Assembly: GCF_010731575.1 (NCBI RefSeq)
Contig: NZ_AP022617.1
Coordinates: 1,860,001 to 1,924,000 of the forward strand
Reading direction: 5' to 3'
Length of the DNA: 64,000 nt
Source of the DNA: Mycolicibacterium monacense
GTDB lineage: Bacteria; Actinomycetota; Actinomycetes; Mycobacteriales; Mycobacteriaceae
A model generated the notes under the pieces. That model ran no database searches. It had not been told where the DNA came from and saw only the letters and a program-made list of their open reading frames with translations. Position 1 is the first letter of the stretch; each line of letters starts with the position of its first letter. Of the stretch, positions 17,107 through 25,267 are shown piece by piece. A program made the translations under genes and the position numbers.

Positions 17107-17865
17107 GTGACCCTGCAGATCAACGATGCCGACGGGGTGCGCACCGTCACGCTCGACCGGCCCGAGGCGCTCAACGCGTTCAACGAGGCGCTCTACGACG
17201 CGACCACGGTGGCGCTGCTGGAGGCCGACGCCGATCCCGCGGTGGCCGTCGTACTGCTCACCGGAGCCGGGCGCGCGTTCAGCGCCGGGAACGACCTCCA
17301 CGAGATGGCCGCACGCGTGACCGATCCGGATTTCAAGGCGGGGGAGTACGGCTTCCCCGGACTCATGGAGGCGCTGCTCGACCTCCGGAAACCGTTGGTG
17401 TGCGCGGTGAACGGGCTCGCGGTGGGCATCGGGACCACGATCCTCGGCTACGCCGATCTGGTGTTCATGGCGACGACGGCGCGGTTGAAGTGTCCGTTCA
17501 CCAGCCTGGGCGTGGCACCGGAGGCGGCATCGAGCTATCTGCTGCCGCAGTTGATGGGCCGGCAGAACGCGGCGTGGATGCTGATGTCCTCGGAATGGGT
17601 GTCGGCCGCCGAGGCGCAGCGCATGGGGATCGCCTGGCAGGTGTGCGAGCCGGACGATCTGATGGCCGAGGCCCGCAGGCACGCCGCCGTCCTCGCCTCC
17701 CGGCCCATCCCGAGCCTGATGGCGGTCAAGGAGACCATCGTGGAGCCGACGCGTGCCGAGGTGAAGGCCGCGCTCACCCGCGAATACGCCAAATTCGAGG
17801 TGCTCCTCGGTGGTGCGGCCAACACCGATGCGCTGGCCGCCTTCGCGGAGCGCGGGGCGAGCTGA
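17107..17865 (+). CDS. Enoyl-CoA hydratase/isomerase (crotonase)
   Basis: A 252-residue crotonase-fold enzyme acting on CoA thioesters in beta-oxidation-like pathways. The oxyanion-hole segments are GRAFSAGNDLHEM (about 56-68) and KPLVCAVNGLAVGIGTTILGYADLVF (about 96-121). The usual first catalytic Glu of hydratases is not obvious, so isomerase or another crotonase chemistry is possible. TACGCT (17095-17100) lies 6 bases before the GTG, indicating its own leaderless promoter. The EthD-like partner precedes it. Confidence 0.9.
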   Translation: MTLQINDADGVRTVTLDRPEALNAFNEALYDATTVALLEADADPAVAVVLLTGAGRAFSAGNDLHEMAARVTDPDFKAGEYGFPGLMEALLDLRKPLVCAVNGLAVGIGTTILGYADLVFMATTARLKCPFTSLGVAPEAASSYLLPQLMGRQNAAWMLMSSEWVSAAEAQRMGIAWQVCEPDDLMAEARRHAAVLASRPIPSLMAVKETIVEPTRAEVKAALTREYAKFEVLLGGAANTDALAAFAERGAS

Positions 17866-17869
17866 TTCC

Positions 17870-18085
17870 CTAGTTCGCCGGCAGCCGCGACGGGCAACCG
17901 TTGTAGTTGGCCGGGCAGCCGTTGACGTTGTGTGCCTCGATGATCGCCCGCAGGGTGCGTCGGCAGCGGCCGCACTCGCTGCCCGCACCGCAGGCCTCCG
18001 CGATCTCCTTGGATGTCGAAGCGCCCGCGGCGACCACGTCGTTGACGACGTGGCTGGTGACTCCCATGCACAGGCAGACGAACAC
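17870..18085 (-). CDS. bfd: Bacterioferritin-associated ferredoxin
   Basis: A 71-residue [2Fe-2S] protein of the Bfd/BFD-like family, with cluster ligands Cys4, Cys6 (VCLCMG) and Cys38, Cys41 (CGRC). Bfd passes electrons to bacterioferritin haem to release stored iron. GTG 18085 is the only start that keeps Cys4 and Cys6. Two extra cysteines lie in the tail (NGCPANYNGCP). The bfr gene is about 0.9 kb away on the other strand, supporting the call. Confidence 0.9.
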   Translation of the reverse strand: MFVCLCMGVTSHVVNDVVAAGASTSKEIAEACGAGSECGRCRRTLRAIIEAHNVNGCPANYNGCPSRLPAN

Positions 18086-18096
18086 TGCGGACCCCG

Positions 18097-18729
18097 CTAT
18101 CCCTCGTCGTCCACGGCCATGACGTGGGCGAGCTTGCCCACGAACAGGGTGGGGTAGGCGCCGAGGCCGGCCCTCGACATCCATTCGGCGGAGGCGTCCG
18201 GGTGGTCGATCCACTGCCGGGCGCTGCGCTCGTCGTCGATCTCCTGCAGGATCATGACTTCCTGCCCGTCGTCGAGGGCCTGGTAGACCCACACCTTGCG
18301 GACGCCGGCCTCGCGGAACCGGTCGAGCCCGTCGTGCACCTTGATCATCAGCGCCTCCACGTCGTCGACGGCGGCCATCGCGCCGACGATGACCCCGGCG
18401 ACGTGGCGTTCCGAGGACGGGCCGTCCAGGTCGATCTTCTCGACGACCTCACCGCCGAACACCGGTGGGATGTCGTCGACCCCCGCGATGTCGAACCATT
18501 CGAATATCGCCGGCGAACGCAGGACCTCCCGAATGGATCGTGGATGGCGGATGCCGATGGTTGTCAATATCCGGCCGGGCTCCCAAATGGATTTGTAGAC
18601 CACCACGTGGTGTGCGCCTATCGAACTCAAACCGGCTTTCTTCGTCTGAAGCCATGCCCACATCCGCTCGGGATCGTCCACGCGGAAATCGCACGCGAGA
18701 ATGAATGAGTGAAGGTCATACTCACCCAT
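18097..18729 (-). CDS. Conserved protein of unknown function beside bfd/bfr
   Basis: A 210-residue soluble protein I do not assign to a named family. It has two halves with repeated features (DDPERMWAWLQTKKAGL and DDVEALMIKVHDGLDRF) and a dimeric alpha/beta-barrel look, including VWVYQALDDGQEVMILQEIDD. ATG 18729 is 34 bases from an IdeR-like box at 18764-18782 and the bfd gene follows by 11 bases, so iron-dependent co-expression with bfd is likely. A role in iron or stress metabolism is only inferred from context. Confidence 0.6.
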   Translation of the reverse strand: MGEYDLHSFILACDFRVDDPERMWAWLQTKKAGLSSIGAHHVVVYKSIWEPGRILTTIGIRHPRSIREVLRSPAIFEWFDIAGVDDIPPVFGGEVVEKIDLDGPSSERHVAGVIVGAMAAVDDVEALMIKVHDGLDRFREAGVRKVWVYQALDDGQEVMILQEIDDERSARQWIDHPDASAEWMSRAGLGAYPTLFVGKLAHVMAVDDEG

Positions 18730-18763
18730 CGATTCCCGCCTGCCAGAGGTCCGCGTCTGCATG

Positions 18764-18782
18764 TTAGTGGAGTCTAACCTTA
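18764..18782. promoter_or_regulatory. IdeR-like iron box
   Basis: TTAGTGGAGTCTAACCTTA matches the 19-base mycobacterial iron box (TTAGGTTAGGCTAACCTAA) at 14 positions, with a near-perfect right half. It lies between the minus-strand 18729 gene/bfd and the plus-strand bfr. In mycobacteria, IdeR with iron activates bfrA and represses uptake genes. Confidence 0.6.
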
Positions 18783-18967
18783 CTTAGGGCAGCCAGTCCA
18801 GAGAACCCGGCACGCGATGCGCCCGGCAACCCCCGACTGCGCGACCGCACTGCGAAAACACGCCGCTATCAAGTCAAATGGGTCGCCTACCCCCCTGGTT
18901 GACGCTAGATTGCAGGGGTACGGCAAACAGCGAGACCGAGCGGCCACACAGTCTCTAGGAGAGGTCC

Positions 18968-19447
18968 ATGCAAGGCGATCCCGATGTCCTGAAATTGCTC
19001 AACGAGCAACTGACAAGCGAATTGACGGCGATCAACCAGTATTTCCTGCATTCCAAGATGCAAGAGAACTGGGGCTTCACGGAATTGGCGAGTCACACCC
19101 GCGATGAATCGTTCGACGAAATGCGTCACGCGGAGGCCATCACCGATCGAATTCTGTTGTTGGACGGCCTTCCGAATTACCAACGTCTTTTTTCACTGCG
19201 CGTGGGTCAGACGCTTCGCGAACAATTCGAGGCCGATCTCGCGATCGAATACGAGGTGGTCGGCCGGCTCAAGCCCGGCATCATCATGTGCCGCGAGAAG
19301 GGCGATGCGACCAGCGCCAACCTGTTCGAGACCATCCTCGCCGACGAGGAGAAGCACATCGACTACCTCGAGACGCAGCTCGAGCTGATGGACAAGCTCG
19401 GCGAGCAGCTCTACGCGGCACAGTGCGTGTCGCGCCCGCCGCACTGA
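18968..19447 (+). CDS. bfrA: Bacterioferritin BfrA
   Basis: A 159-residue haem-containing ferritin that oxidises Fe(II) and stores it as a mineral in a 24-subunit shell. Ferroxidase ligands are Glu18, Glu51, His54 and Glu127/His130 in the late EEKHIDYLE motif. Met52 is the haem ligand. The start follows a GGAGAG ribosome site. An IdeR-like box lies about 185 bases upstream. A hairpin terminator follows. The order bfrA - MFS - glnA3 matches the M. tuberculosis Rv1876-1878 neighbourhood, here broken by an insertion sequence. Confidence 0.97.
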   Translation: MQGDPDVLKLLNEQLTSELTAINQYFLHSKMQENWGFTELASHTRDESFDEMRHAEAITDRILLLDGLPNYQRLFSLRVGQTLREQFEADLAIEYEVVGRLKPGIIMCREKGDATSANLFETILADEEKHIDYLETQLELMDKLGEQLYAAQCVSRPPH

Positions 19448-19472
19448 CGGCGAGCCGCCGTACCGACTGACT

Positions 19473-19509
19473 GACCCGCGCCGTTCCGGGGTAACCGGAG
19501 GCGCGGGTC
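19473..19509 (+). terminator. Terminator after bfrA
   Basis: GACCCGCGCC (19473-19482) pairs with GGCGCGGGTC (19500-19509); the loop has its own CCGGGGTAACCGG self-complementarity. The sequence then runs GTTTCGT. It starts 26 bases after the bfrA stop. Confidence 0.75.
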
Positions 19510-19555
19510 GTTTCGTGTCCGGGGGTCCTCCGGAATCAAAACGGGTCGCCGTAAC

Positions 19556-19603
19556 TTTTATAGCCAGGCTAACGATGTAGGTTTCGGCATCGACGGAAGG
19601 TAC
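19556..19603. repeat. 48-bp direct repeat, left copy (IS target duplication)
   Basis: Identical over all 48 bases to 21244-21291. The flanking bases differ on both sides, so 48 is the full extent. The original copy must be the promoter and leader of the MFS gene, since the right copy leads straight into its ATG. This left copy is now an orphan promoter reading into the 3' end of the transposase gene. Confidence 0.93.
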
Positions 19604-21243
19604 CCGAGTTGGCTCAATTTAGTGTTCAAGTCGGGGCACTGATTTTGGCGAGGGCCACGCGGAGCTCGTCGGGCAACGGATCGGCGGCCGTGAGGAGCTG
19701 GCGGCCTGCTTTGATCTGGACGGTGCGGTAGCGGCGGGCGGTACGCACGAACTTCTTGATGCTCCAACCGGTTTGGGTTTCGATGTAGTGGCTGACGGCC
19801 ATGGCGGCGACCACGATGCTCAGGTGGGCCTCGATCGACTCGCGCAGGTGATGGTAGATCGGGCGGGCGGCCAGGTCGTGCTTGGACATCCGGAAGCTCT
19901 TCTCGATGCGCCAGAGCTGGTGGTAGGCGCCGATGACGAAGTCAGCGGGCTGGTCGACCAGGTTGGTGGTGTAGCCCTTCCAGCCGGCCAGAGCGCGGTT
20001 CTTGGCTTCCAACTCGCGGTTGACCGTCTTGGTGGCACCGGTGAGCTTGATGAACCGGTTGCGCTTGACCGGAGCATGACCATCGACAGCCTTCTGGGCC
20101 TTGGCGACCTGCTCATCGATGCCGCGCAGGGTGCGCCGGGCCCGGTCATTGCGGTACTGGTAGTAGACGACGCGATCGGGGATGCCGCGAGTCTTCTCCG
20201 AGCTGCTGGCCGGCCAGGGCTGGGTCAACACCAGCTGATCAGGAACGGCCTCGTCGGGGTGTTGATCGCGCCATTCGCGGACCACATCGGGCAGGAACGG
20301 AATCCGGGTGCCCAGGATGAATGACAACCCCGCGGCTTGCAGGGCGACCTGGTTGGATTCGGAGATCATCCCGGCATCGGCGACGACGGTGACATCGCTC
20401 AACTGGTGGGCGGCCTTGAACGCGTTGATGACTGGAAGCATGGTGGCGGTCTCGGCCCGGTTGCCCTCGAAGGCCTCTACCGTGAGCGGGAACCCCGAGG
20501 CGTCGGTGAGCAACCCGAGGGTGATCTGCGGTTCCAACCGGCGTTCCTTGGAGAACCCAGGTTCGCGGAATCCGTCACCGGTATCGGTCTCGAAGTACAG
20601 CGTCGACACGTCGTAGAGCACTAGTGAGGCCGGCCCCAGCCGGGCATGCCGTGCTGTTGCCGCAGCCAGGGATTGCCGCCAGGCGGGTGTGGCATAGATC
20701 GGCAGCCGACGCTTGAGGGTGGCATAGGAGGCCGCGTCGACGCCGACTTCGCTCAACACCCGTGCGGTGTCGATCTTGCTGGTCGGCTCGATGATCCGGG
20801 CAAGTACGAGATCGCGAAACACGTTGTCGCCCTGGGTGACCGCTTCGAATCCCAGTGCACGGTAGGCGGCGCACAGGCCGCCCCACAGATGCGTCATCTG
20901 CGAGGAGGTGATCGGCAGCGTCCCCGGCTCGAGGCCACCAGACAGGCCCAAGTCGAGTTCAGTTTGTCCGGCCGCCAAGCGGGCGGCCGCAGCGGACTTC
21001 AATGCCGCGAGCTCAACATCATCGTGGGCCGATCCGATGTGCTCGATCGAGCGTGACCCCCGCCGCCAGGACCACACGATCTGCACTGCAGTCGCCCCCG
21101 AGGCGGTCTTCACGGTCCGGATGTAGGCCACCAGCGCAGCCTACGACCACACTTTAGTGTGCAAATTCCGGCCGATCTACAACTAGAACCGCAGGTCAGA
21201 ACGCTGCAGTCAGGCCCGAACCCGAAAAGTGAGCCAAGTCAGG
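19604..21243 (-). mobile_element. IS1634/IS1549-type insertion sequence (1640 bp)
   Basis: A one-gene element between 48-bp direct repeats. The ends share TTGGCTCA plus neighbouring bases as imperfect inverted repeats (19604-19620 and 21226-21243, one-base offset). IS1634 and its M. smegmatis relative IS1549 are known for unusually long, variable target duplications, which fits. Size and transposase length are close to those of that group. The element has separated bfrA from the MFS gene and moved everything upstream of the 48-bp site 1.6 kb away from the MFS promoter. Confidence 0.88.
19626..21131 (-). CDS. IS1634-family transposase
   Basis: A 501-residue DDE transposase. Acidic motifs are LVLYDVSTLYFET (first Asp), VVADAGMIS (second Asp) and the C-terminal YHQLWRIEKSFRMSKHDL block (Glu, with the Y/R/E/K pattern of the IS4-like superfamily). 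The protein opens AYIRTVKTASGATAVQIVW from a GTG at 21131. It reads full length with no internal stop, so the copy may be active. Confidence 0.93.
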   Translation of the reverse strand: MAYIRTVKTASGATAVQIVWSWRRGSRSIEHIGSAHDDVELAALKSAAAARLAAGQTELDLGLSGGLEPGTLPITSSQMTHLWGGLCAAYRALGFEAVTQGDNVFRDLVLARIIEPTSKIDTARVLSEVGVDAASYATLKRRLPIYATPAWRQSLAAATARHARLGPASLVLYDVSTLYFETDTGDGFREPGFSKERRLEPQITLGLLTDASGFPLTVEAFEGNRAETATMLPVINAFKAAHQLSDVTVVADAGMISESNQVALQAAGLSFILGTRIPFLPDVVREWRDQHPDEAVPDQLVLTQPWPASSSEKTRGIPDRVVYYQYRNDRARRTLRGIDEQVAKAQKAVDGHAPVKRNRFIKLTGATKTVNRELEAKNRALAGWKGYTTNLVDQPADFVIGAYHQLWRIEKSFRMSKHDLAARPIYHHLRESIEAHLSIVVAAMAVSHYIETQTGWSIKKFVRTARRYRTVQIKAGRQLLTAADPLPDELRVALAKISAPT

Positions 21244-21291
21244 TTTTATAGCCAGGCTAACGATGTAGGTTTCGGCATCGACGGAAGGTAC
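21244..21291. repeat. 48-bp direct repeat, right copy, carrying the MFS promoter
   Basis: Right copy of the IS target duplication, ending 2 bases before the MFS ATG at 21294. It holds a -10-like TAGGTT (21266-21271), the palindrome TAGCCAGGCTA and the ribosome site GGAAGG. A -35 element, if used, would fall on the IS/repeat junction. Confidence 0.92.
21249..21259. promoter_or_regulatory. 11-bp palindrome in the MFS promoter
   Basis: TAGCC-A-GGCTA is a perfect palindrome placed upstream of the likely -10 of the MFS gene. A second copy is at 19561-19571 in the left direct repeat. It is a candidate operator for an exporter repressor; no regulator gene is adjacent. Confidence 0.4.
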
Positions 21292-21293
21292 GC

Positions 21294-23342
21294 ATGGCGA
21301 GTTCACCCGCACCCACCGCAGCACCGCCGGAGGCCGGCAGCGCGTTGATCAGCCCGCAGCGGCGCAACCTGATCTTCGTCGCGGTGCTGCTCGGGATGCT
21401 GCTCGCCGCGCTCGACCAGACGATCGTCGCGACGGCGCTTCCGACCGTCGTGGCCGATCTCGGCGGTGCCGGGCACCAGAGCTGGGTGGTGACGAGCTAC
21501 CTGCTGGCCTCGACGATCGTCACCGCGATCGTCGGCAAGCTCGGCGACATGTTCGGCCGCAAGACCGTCTTCCAGGCGGCGGTGGTGTTCTTCCTCGCCG
21601 GTTCGGTGCTGTGCGGGCTCGCGGGTTCGATGGGCATGCTGGTGGCTGCACGCGCGCTGCAGGGTGTCGGCGGCGGCGCGCTCATGGTGACCGCCATGGC
21701 GCTCATCGGCGAGGTCATCCCGCTGCGGGACCGCGGCCGCTACCAGGGTGCGCTGGGCGCCGTCTTCGGTGTCACCACCGTCATCGGCCCGCTGCTGGGC
21801 GGCTTCTTCACCGACCACCTGAGCTGGCGCTGGGCGTTCTGGATCAACGTGCCGGTGGGCATCGTGGTGTTCTTCGTGGCCGCCGCGGCAATCCCCGCGC
21901 TGAGCCGGGTCGGCCGGGCCAAGATCGACTACGCAGGCATCGTCTTCGTCGGCCTTGGCGCCTCCGGCCTGACATTGGCGACGAGCTGGGGCGGGGCGGA
22001 GTACGCCTGGACGTCGCCGGTCATCATCGGCCTGTTCGTCGCCTCCGCGCTGGCGCTGGCGGTGTTCATCCAGGTCGAGCGACGCGCTGCCGAACCGATC
22101 CTGCCGATGCGGTTGTTCGCCAGCCCCGTGTTCACGGTCTGCTGCATCCTGTCGTTCATCGTCGGCTTCGCGATGCTCGGGGCGCTGACCTTCCTGCCCA
22201 CCTTCATGCAATTCGTCGACGGCGTCTCGGCCACCGAATCGGGGTTGCGCACGCTGCCGATGGTGGCGGGTCTGCTCATCACCTCGACGGGCAGCGGGGC
22301 CATCGTCGGCCGCACCGGGCGGTACAAGATCTTCCCCGTCCTGGGCACCGCGATCATGACGGTCGCATTCGTCCTGCTGTCCCGGATGGACGCCACGACG
22401 CACCTGCTGCAGCAGTCGCTGTACCTCTTCATCCTCGGCACCGGAATCGGGTTGTGCATGCAGGTGCTCGTGCTCACCGTGCAGAACACCGCCACCTTCG
22501 AAGACCTCGGCGTCGCCACCTCCGGTGTGACGTTCTTCCGCACCATCGGCAGCTCGTTCGGTGCGGCCATCTTCGGGTCGCTGTTCGCCAACTTCCTCGA
22601 CGACCGGATCGGCGCGGCACTGCTGAGCAGCGGTGCGCCCCCGGTCGCCGCCGAGTCCCCCCAGGCTCTGCACCGCCTGGCACCCGATGTCGCTGCACCG
22701 ATCGTCGACGCCTACGCCGATTCGCTCGGTCTGGTGTTCTTGTGCGCCGCCCCGATCGCGGCCGTCGGATTCCTGGTGGCGCTGCTGCTCAAAGAGGTGC
22801 CGCTGCGGGAGATGGAGACCGGCACCGCCGTGGATCTCGGCGAGGGGTTCGCGATGCCGGGTGCCGAATCCCCCGAGCAGATGCTCGAATCCGCGGTGGG
22901 CCGGATGCTGCGCCACTCGCCCGACATCCGGTTGCGGTCGGTGGCCGGGCGGCCGGGCTGCGAACTCGACGTCGCGCGGCTGTGGGCGCTGCTGCAGATC
23001 TACCGCCACAACCAGGTTTTCGGTTCTGCCCGGTTGAGCGAGATCGCCGACCGGCTGCGCATCCCGTGCGAGGTGGTCGAACCGGTCTTCGACGATCTGG
23101 TGGCCGGCGGGTACGCCGTGCGGACCGGGGATCTGCTGTGGCTGAGTCAATCCGGAGTCCGCCAGGTCGATGCCGTGTCGTCGGCGTTCGTCGGCATGAT
23201 CGTCGACAAGCTCGCGCAGTCACCCACATTCGAGGGACGGCCCGACCGGTTGCAGGTGGAGGCGGCGCTGGAACGGATCACCCACCGCATGCTCGTACAG
23301 CGCGACTGGGATTGGGACGACGAACTCGAACGCGCTCAGTGA
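21294..23342 (+). CDS. MFS drug:H+ antiporter (DHA2 type) with C-terminal domain
   Basis: A 682-residue exporter of the 14-helix DHA2 group, similar in size and position to M. tuberculosis Rv1877. Helix 1 reads LLAALDQTIVATALPTVV (motif D1), motif A is GKLGDMFGRKTVF near 80-95, and motif C is GVTTVIGPLLGGFF near 155-168. After the last helix (about 500) a 175-residue cytoplasmic tail follows, with a winged-helix-like stretch (about 590-625). It should expel lipophilic drugs or metabolites. The ATG has GGAAGG upstream inside the IS-generated direct repeat. Confidence 0.92.
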   Translation: MASSPAPTAAPPEAGSALISPQRRNLIFVAVLLGMLLAALDQTIVATALPTVVADLGGAGHQSWVVTSYLLASTIVTAIVGKLGDMFGRKTVFQAAVVFFLAGSVLCGLAGSMGMLVAARALQGVGGGALMVTAMALIGEVIPLRDRGRYQGALGAVFGVTTVIGPLLGGFFTDHLSWRWAFWINVPVGIVVFFVAAAAIPALSRVGRAKIDYAGIVFVGLGASGLTLATSWGGAEYAWTSPVIIGLFVASALALAVFIQVERRAAEPILPMRLFASPVFTVCCILSFIVGFAMLGALTFLPTFMQFVDGVSATESGLRTLPMVAGLLITSTGSGAIVGRTGRYKIFPVLGTAIMTVAFVLLSRMDATTHLLQQSLYLFILGTGIGLCMQVLVLTVQNTATFEDLGVATSGVTFFRTIGSSFGAAIFGSLFANFLDDRIGAALLSSGAPPVAAESPQALHRLAPDVAAPIVDAYADSLGLVFLCAAPIAAVGFLVALLLKEVPLREMETGTAVDLGEGFAMPGAESPEQMLESAVGRMLRHSPDIRLRSVAGRPGCELDVARLWALLQIYRHNQVFGSARLSEIADRLRIPCEVVEPVFDDLVAGGYAVRTGDLLWLSQSGVRQVDAVSSAFVGMIVDKLAQSPTFEGRPDRLQVEAALERITHRMLVQRDWDWDDELERAQ

Positions 23343-23368
23343 TCCCGGCCTGCGCGTAGCATGCGGCC

Positions 23369-23863
23369 ATGAGCCGAATCGGAGACGCCGCCCGGGACTT
23401 CGCCGACGATGACGTGACGGCCTTCGCGGTTCGTTCACCCGATCTCGGCGCGGCGATGGCCGCCTTCAGCCAGGCCGTCTACACCAAGGGCCGCCTGCCG
23501 TTGCGGGTGCGGGAACTGGCGCGGGTCGTCATCGCCAACGCGAACGAGTGTGTGGTGTGCCAGAACACCCGTGACTCCGACGGTGAGGCGGCAGGCGTCG
23601 ACGAGGATCTCTACCGCTACAGCGACCAGTGGCGCACCTGGCCGGGGTACAGCCCTGCCGAACGCATCGCCGCGGAGTTCGCCCACCGGTTCGCCACCGA
23701 TCACATCGGCCTGCGCGAGGACGACGACTTCTGGGCACGCGCGGCCGAGCACTTCGACGCCGATCTGATCACCGACCTCGCGCTGTCGTGCGCCATGTGG
23801 GTCGGGATGGGTCGAGTCCTGCGGACACTCGACATCGGGCAGAGCTGCAAGATCACTCTGTAG
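23369..23863 (+). CDS. AhpD-like carboxymuconolactone decarboxylase family protein
   Basis: A 164-residue all-helical protein of the CMD/AhpD family. The signature ELARVVIANANECVVCQNTR carries a CxxC pair (about residues 55-58), suggesting a peroxidase or thiol-reductase role. TAGCAT (23357-23362) lies 6 bases before the ATG, a leaderless arrangement. It sits between the MFS exporter and glnA3. Confidence 0.88.
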   Translation: MSRIGDAARDFADDDVTAFAVRSPDLGAAMAAFSQAVYTKGRLPLRVRELARVVIANANECVVCQNTRDSDGEAAGVDEDLYRYSDQWRTWPGYSPAERIAAEFAHRFATDHIGLREDDDFWARAAEHFDADLITDLALSCAMWVGMGRVLRTLDIGQSCKITL

Positions 23864-23906
23864 ATTCGGGACGCCTGCGGGTGGCCACGAGGTGAACAAT
23901 GGTTTC

Positions 23907-25259
23907 ATGGCAGCCAAACCCCTCGCCGCAGCCGCTATCGCGCAGCTCGAGTCCGACGGCGTCGCGACCCTCATCGGGACGGTCGTCAACCCGGCGGGGC
24001 TGACCCACGCCAAGACGGTGCCCCTGCGCCGGATGGGCACCTTCGCCGACCCCGGCCTCGGGGCGAGTCCGGTGTGGCACGCCTTCACCATCGACCAGGC
24101 CGGCATCGTGTTCGGCGACGCCATCAGCGTCGTCGGCGACCAGCGGATCCGCATCGACCTCGGCGCGCTGCGCATCCTGGGTGACGGGTTGGCCTGGGCC
24201 CCGGGCGGATTCTTCGATCAGGCCGGCGGACCCGATCCGTACTGCAGCCGCGGTGCCCTGCGCCGTGTGGAGGACCGGTTGGCCGCGGCCGGGTTGACCG
24301 CCTCGGTCGGCCACGAGATGGAGTTCGTCCTCGTCGCGCCGGACGGCAGCCGGTTGCCGTCGACACTGTGGGCGCAGTACGGCCTCGCCGGGGTGCTCGA
24401 GTACGAAGGCTTCGTCCGCGACGTCACCGATGCGGCGAACAGCTCGGGGGTGCCGATCGAACAGTTCCATCCCGAGTACGGGGCCAATCAGTTCGAGATC
24501 TCGCTGCCACCGATGCCGCCGGTGGATGCGGCCGACCTGCTGGTGTTGATGCGGATCATCGTCGGCCGGGTGGCCCGCCGGCACGGTCTGCGGGTCAGCC
24601 TGTCGCCCGTCCCGTTCGCCGGTAGTGTCGGAAACGGTGCGCACCAGCACTTCTCGTTGTTGCGCGATGGCGTCCCGTTGTTCTCCGACGGGTCGGGTGC
24701 GCACGGGATGACAGCCGAGGGCGAGTCCGCCGTCGCCGGGCTGGTCGCGGGGCTGCCGGAGGCGCAGGGGGTGCTGTGCGGGTCGCTGCTGTCCGGTCTG
24801 CGTATGCAGCCGGGCCATTGGTCGGGCGCCTACATCTGCTGGGGGACCGAGAATCGCGAAGCGGCGGTGCGGTTCCTGCAGGGCTGTCAGGGCAACGTGT
24901 ACGGCGGCAATGTCGAGGTCAAGGTGATCGACCCGTCGGCGAACCCGTACCTCGCCACGGCGGCCGTCCTCGGACTGGCACTCGACGGTGTCGAACGCGA
25001 GGCGACGCTGCCGCCGGAGACCGGCGTGGATCCGGCGTCGCTCACCGAAGCCCAACGGACACAAGCAGGTACGGTGTTGTTACCCGCCCGACAGCTCGAC
25101 GCGTTACGTGCTCTTGAAGGTTCCGCGACGATGCGGCGCATACTCGGAGACGAGGTCGTCGACGCCGTGGTCGCGGTGCGGCGCTACGAGGCCGAACACT
25201 TCGGTGCGTTGTCGCCGGAGGAGCAGGCAGACAAGTTCCGGATGGCCTGGAGTGTATGA
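23907..25259 (+). CDS. glnA3: Glutamine synthetase-like protein GlnA3
   Basis: A 450-residue member of the glutamine-synthetase superfamily, the same length as M. tuberculosis GlnA3 (Rv1878). The catalytic domain has EMEFVLV near 135, EYGANQFEISL near 200, VGNGAHQHFSL near 250 and GNVEVKVIDPSANPYLA near 335-352. GlnA3 homologues are thought to glutamylate amines or other substrates rather than make glutamine, and several residues of true GS are replaced here. ATG 23907 was chosen to give the standard length; an ATG at 23892 is also open. Confidence 0.9.
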   Translation: MAAKPLAAAAIAQLESDGVATLIGTVVNPAGLTHAKTVPLRRMGTFADPGLGASPVWHAFTIDQAGIVFGDAISVVGDQRIRIDLGALRILGDGLAWAPGGFFDQAGGPDPYCSRGALRRVEDRLAAAGLTASVGHEMEFVLVAPDGSRLPSTLWAQYGLAGVLEYEGFVRDVTDAANSSGVPIEQFHPEYGANQFEISLPPMPPVDAADLLVLMRIIVGRVARRHGLRVSLSPVPFAGSVGNGAHQHFSLLRDGVPLFSDGSGAHGMTAEGESAVAGLVAGLPEAQGVLCGSLLSGLRMQPGHWSGAYICWGTENREAAVRFLQGCQGNVYGGNVEVKVIDPSANPYLATAAVLGLALDGVEREATLPPETGVDPASLTEAQRTQAGTVLLPARQLDALRALEGSATMRRILGDEVVDAVVAVRRYEAEHFGALSPEEQADKFRMAWSV

Positions 25260-25267
25260 CCGTTCGT

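Noticed and set aside
19561..19571. TAGCCAGGCTA region as an IdeR box
   Set aside because: Only about 11 of 19 positions match the iron box; the palindrome has a different form.
21303..23150. Minus-strand open frame of 615 codons
   Set aside because: Shadow of the MFS gene; composition is His/Gln/Arg-rich low complexity.
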